DNA of 64,000 nt. It comes from Streptomyces sp. NRRL F-2580 (GTDB taxonomy: Bacteria > Actinomycetota > Actinomycetes > Streptomycetales > Streptomycetaceae). Below are positions 61,649 to 64,000 of this stretch, piece after piece; position 1 is the stretch's first letter, and each line of letters begins with the position of its first letter. Position numbers and translations under genes: made by a program. The notes under the pieces were generated by a model. The model had not been told where the DNA came from. It ran no database searches and saw only the letters and a program-made list of their open reading frames with translations. Location: positions 16,140 through 80,139 of the forward strand of contig NZ_JOIR01000030.1 in the NCBI RefSeq assembly GCF_000720115.1. Direction: 5' to 3'.

Positions 61649-62737
61649 TCAGTCGGAGAGGCGCTCGCCGGAGGAGGTCGAGAACACGTGGATCTCGTCG
61701 GCCCGCGGCACCACGTGCAGGCTGGAGCCCTTCTCGGGCACGTGGCGGCCGTTGACGCGGACCACGAGGTCCTGCGCGCCCTTCTCCGCCGGGGTGGAGC
61801 CGTACACGTAGCCGTCGGCGCCGAGTTCCTCGACGACGTTCACGTCGATGGTCAGGCCGCCGGTCTCGGCGAGGTCGAAGTGCTCGGGGCGCACGCCGAC
61901 CGTGACGGTGCGGTCGCCCGCGTCGGCCGCGGCGGACAGCGCCTCGCGCGACACCGGGACGACGCTGTCGCCGAACTTCACGCCGCCGTCGGTGATCGGG
62001 ACCTCGACCAGGTTCATGGCCGGGGAGCCGATGAAGCCGGCCACGAAGAGGTTCGCGGGACGGTCGTACATGTTGCGCGGGGTGTCGACCTGCTGGAGCA
62101 GCCCGTCCTTCAGGACGGCCACGCGGTCGCCCATCGTCATCGCCTCGACCTGGTCGTGGGTGACGTAGACGGTGGTGATGCCGAGGCGGCGCTGGAGGCC
62201 CGCGATCTGCGTACGGGTGGACACGCGGAGCTTGGCGTCCAGGTTCGACAGCGGCTCGTCCATCAGGAACACCTGCGGCTGGCGCACGATCGCGCGGCCC
62301 ATGGCGACGCGCTGGCGCTGACCGCCGGAGAGCGCCTTGGGCTTGCGGTCGAGGTAGGGGCGCAGGTCGAGGATGTCGGCCGCCTCCTCCACCTTCTTGC
62401 GGATGGTGCCCTTGTCCACGCCGGCGATCTTGAGCGCGAAGCCCATGTTGTCGGCGACGGACATGTGCGGGTAGAGCGCGTAGTTCTGGAACACCATCGC
62501 GATGTCCCGGTCCTTGGGCGGCAGGTGCGTGACGTCGCGGTCACCGATGCGGATGGAGCCGCCGTTGACGTCCTCCAGGCCGGCGAGCATGCGCAGCGAG
62601 GTGGACTTGCCGCAGCCGGAAGGACCGACGAGGACGAGGAACTCGCCGTCCTCGATCTCCAGCTCCAGCTGGTCGACGGCGGGCTTGTCGCCGCCGGGGT
62701 ACAGCCGGGTCGCCTTGTCGAAGGTGACAGAAGCCAT
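61649..62737 (-). CDS. msiK: multiple-sugar ABC transporter ATPase MsiK
   Basis: A 362-residue ATPase. Walker [10 protein letters not shown] (38-46), Q-loop FQNYALYP, signature LSGGQRQR (136-143), Walker B VFLMDEP (157-163), and a C-terminal TOBE/regulatory domain (VGVRPEHFDLAETGG ... PRADEIHVFS). In Streptomyces one MsiK serves several sugar importers (cellobiose, maltose, chitobiose and others), so it is encoded alone, as here. A DasR-type dre site lies 58 bases upstream of its ATG. Confidence 0.96.
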   Translation of the reverse strand: MASVTFDKATRLYPGGDKPAVDQLELEIEDGEFLVLVGPSGCGKSTSLRMLAGLEDVNGGSIRIGDRDVTHLPPKDRDIAMVFQNYALYPHMSVADNMGFALKIAGVDKGTIRKKVEEAADILDLRPYLDRKPKALSGGQRQRVAMGRAIVRQPQVFLMDEPLSNLDAKLRVSTRTQIAGLQRRLGITTVYVTHDQVEAMTMGDRVAVLKDGLLQQVDTPRNMYDRPANLFVAGFIGSPAMNLVEVPITDGGVKFGDSVVPVSREALSAAADAGDRTVTVGVRPEHFDLAETGGLTIDVNVVEELGADGYVYGSTPAEKGAQDLVVRVNGRHVPEKGSSLHVVPRADEIHVFSTSSGERLSD

Positions 62738-62794
62738 GGTGATGAATCCCTTCTACCGGCAGGAACGTGCCGGACGATCCGAGTGGAAGGAAGA

Positions 62795-62810
62795 ATGGGT
62801 CTAGTCCAGT
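62795..62810. promoter_or_regulatory. DasR-responsive element (dre-like) of msiK
   Basis: Read on the minus strand, ACTGGACTAGACCCAT matches the dre consensus ACTGGTCTAGACCAGT (or -CACT) at 13 of 16 positions and keeps the central CTAGACC. msiK is a known DasR target in S. coelicolor. Confidence 0.7.
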
Positions 62811-62900
62811 AGCACCGGACTCCGCCCGACGCTACCTCCCGCAACGCCGTCTGTCAGCACCCGGGGGCGGGGGAGTCGCGGACGGGCCCCGGGCTCCGGC

Positions 62901-63635
62901 TCAGGTGGGGGCGTTCGAGGGGGGTTCGGGTTTTGTGTGGAGGATGTCGCGGGCCTGGTCCGCGGCGCGGGCGATGCTCTCGGCGACGAAGTCGACGAAG
63001 CGGGCGATGTTCTCCAGGCGGGCGGCGGCCGGGGTGCCGGGGCCGAGGACGCTGACGCCCTGGCGTGCGGTCTCGGCGAGCAGGGCGTTGGCGCGGGCGC
63101 CGGCGATCGTCGACTGGTACATCACGTCGTCGTCGACGACGTAGCGCTCGCGGCGGCGGTCGTCGCGTTCCCGGCGGATGAGGCCCTGGCTTTCGAGGAA
63201 CGCGATCGCCTTGGAGATGGAGGCCGGGCTGACCTGGAGGCGCTGGACGAGTTCGGACGCGGTGAGGCTGCCCGCGTCGGTCGTGTAGAGGGACGCCAGT
63301 ACCCGGGCCGTCATCGTGGGCAGGCCCTGCGCGGTGAAGAGGGTCGTGAACGTCTCCTCGTACGCGCGCACGGCCTCGGCGTCGCGTCCGTGGGCCTGCT
63401 CGGGCGCCTGCGACCCCCGGGGCGCGGGCTGTCTGCGCCGGTGCGCGCGGCGTTCGGTGGCGCGGTGGGCCAGCTCCGCGCGGTAGGCGGCGGGGCCACC
63501 GTTGCGCATCACCTCGCGGGTGACCGTCGAGGTGGGGCGGTCGAGGCGTCTGGCGATCTCCGCGTAGGCGAGGTCGTCGGCCAGTCCCAGCGCGATCTGC
63601 TGGCGTTCCTGCTGGGTGAGTCTGCCTCCCGGCAT
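62901..63635 (-). CDS. two-domain HTH regulator (IS30-like HTH plus MarR/GbsR-like domain)
   Basis: A 244-residue protein. Residues 1-45 (LTQQERQQIALGLADDLAYAEIARRL then TSTVTREVMRNGG) match the HTH_38 type found in IS30 transposases. An Arg/Ala linker follows, then a MarR/GbsR-like winged helix (MTARVLASLYTTDAGSLTAS, QVSPASISKAIAFLESQGLI and RRERYVVDDDVMYQ) and a C-terminal helical dimer region. Start ATG with AAGGAGAC upstream. It is divergent from the DUF4097-like gene, with TTGCAA-type palindromes between them. Two DNA-binding domains in one chain are unusual. Confidence 0.85.
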   Translation of the reverse strand: MPGGRLTQQERQQIALGLADDLAYAEIARRLDRPTSTVTREVMRNGGPAAYRAELAHRATERRAHRRRQPAPRGSQAPEQAHGRDAEAVRAYEETFTTLFTAQGLPTMTARVLASLYTTDAGSLTASELVQRLQVSPASISKAIAFLESQGLIRRERDDRRRERYVVDDDVMYQSTIAGARANALLAETARQGVSVLGPGTPAAARLENIARFVDFVAESIARAADQARDILHTKPEPPSNAPT

Positions 63636-63686
63636 CGCGGTCTCCTTCGTGGTGCGGCGTCGCTCCAGCATAGCGTTCACTCTTCA

Positions 63687-63742
63687 TTCATTGCAACGCG
63701 ACAAGGGGTGCTTGTTGCATTGAAATCAAAGCCATTGCAATG
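63687..63742. promoter_or_regulatory. TTGCAA-type palindromes of the two-domain regulator
   Basis: TTCATTGCAAC (63687-63697) and GTTGCATTGAA (63714-63724) form an inverted repeat with one mismatch; CATTGCAATG (63733-63742) is a perfect palindrome nine bases on. They lie 52-107 bases upstream of the regulator and about 140-190 bases upstream of the divergent gene. Confidence 0.65.
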
Positions 63743-63879
63743 AAATACCTGCCGTGAACTGCATAAACATCGTCAGTGCGCAACGAAGTCGTTGCCAGGT
63801 CTGTGAATGCAACGTAGCTTTTCGTTCATCAGAAACGGCGGGCCGTCCGAGTGCCCGCCACCGGAGAAAGAGAAGAACG

Positions 63880-64000
63880 ATGCAGAAGTTCGCCACCGCC
63901 ACCCCCGTCTCCGCCGTCCTGGACATCCCCGCGGGCCGCATCCGCTTCATCGCCGCCGACCGCGCCGACACCACCGTCGAGGTCCTCCCCGCGAACGCCG
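63880..64000 (+). CDS. N-terminus of a DUF4097-like protein, cut by the window edge
   Basis: The first 40 codons are visible, MQKFATATPVSAVLDIPAGR followed by IRFIAADRADTTVEVLP. This is the start of a DUF4097-like right-handed beta-repeat protein, of the kind often encoded next to a MarR/GbsR-like regulator in Streptomyces. There is no signal peptide. GGAGAAAGAG is the ribosome-binding site. Function unknown. Confidence 0.65.
   Translation, partial: MQKFATATPVSAVLDIPAGRIRFIAADRADTTVEVLPANA

Overview
The window is high-GC (roughly 70 %+) actinobacterial chromosome and almost certainly from a Streptomyces. The evidence is the set of genes (mshA and mshD for mycothiol, GlnR, RsiG with both c-di-GMP motifs, MsiK with a DasR-type site, Nur, CsoR, PhoR/PhoP with 11-bp PHO boxes), frequent GTG/TTG starts and many leaderless promoters. 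From memory the gene order resembles the core-chromosome segment of S. coelicolor that runs from csoR to msiK; I could not check this. I see no insertion sequence, prophage, CRISPR array, rRNA or tRNA.

Layout. 1-2.2 kb: small or secreted unknowns and csoR with its operator. 2.3-11.7 kb: phosphate block: a DUF47/PhoU-like gene with a Pit transporter, the opposing pstSCAB operon with a PHO box and an internal hairpin, then ppk and a CHAD protein. 12-21 kb: a 70-bp tandem repeat, mshD, a secreted 5'-nucleotidase, a hydrolase/TetR pair around a 40-bp inverted repeat, a PI-PLC-like secreted protein, and a two-component system next to a PDZ-less HtrA-like protease. 21-28.5 kb: LacI regulator, glnR with an upstream mini-ORF and hairpin, a MoaD-like protein, a repeat-rich membrane protein, and a sulfurtransferase preceded by a short Cys-containing leader peptide. 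28.6-31.2 kb: three overlapping genes for anchored exported proteins of unknown function. 31.3-39.1 kb: nitrobindin-like protein, nur, ygfZ, dtd, rsiG, an Eis-like acetyltransferase, a PrmC-like methyltransferase, and an XRE/HbhA-like/DUF2516 trio. 39.2-47.5 kb: receiver-PP2C phosphatase, NlpC/P60 hydrolase, methyltransferase, mshA-ybjN, MFS exporter and gpmA. 47.6-52.4 kb: N-acetyltransferase, DUF4262, a Cys-rich micro-protein, phoU, phoR, phoP. 52.4-64 kb: lipoprotein, carD, ispD-ispF, cysS, rlmB, a DoxX-like protein, a sugar nucleotidyltransferase, msiK with a dre site, and a two-domain regulator facing a DUF4097-like gene.

How the genes fit together. Phosphate is the main theme: sensing (PhoR/PhoP/PhoU), high- and low-affinity uptake (Pst, Pit), storage (Ppk, CHAD) and scavenging (5'-nucleotidase, possibly the PLC-like protein) all lie here. 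A second theme is metal and redox control: CsoR, Nur, mycothiol genes, sulfurtransferase, Cys-rich peptide. Developmental and global regulators (RsiG, GlnR, CarD, receiver-PP2C) are scattered between housekeeping genes. About 15 genes carry a -10-like hexamer 6-7 nt before the start codon, which predicts leaderless mRNAs.
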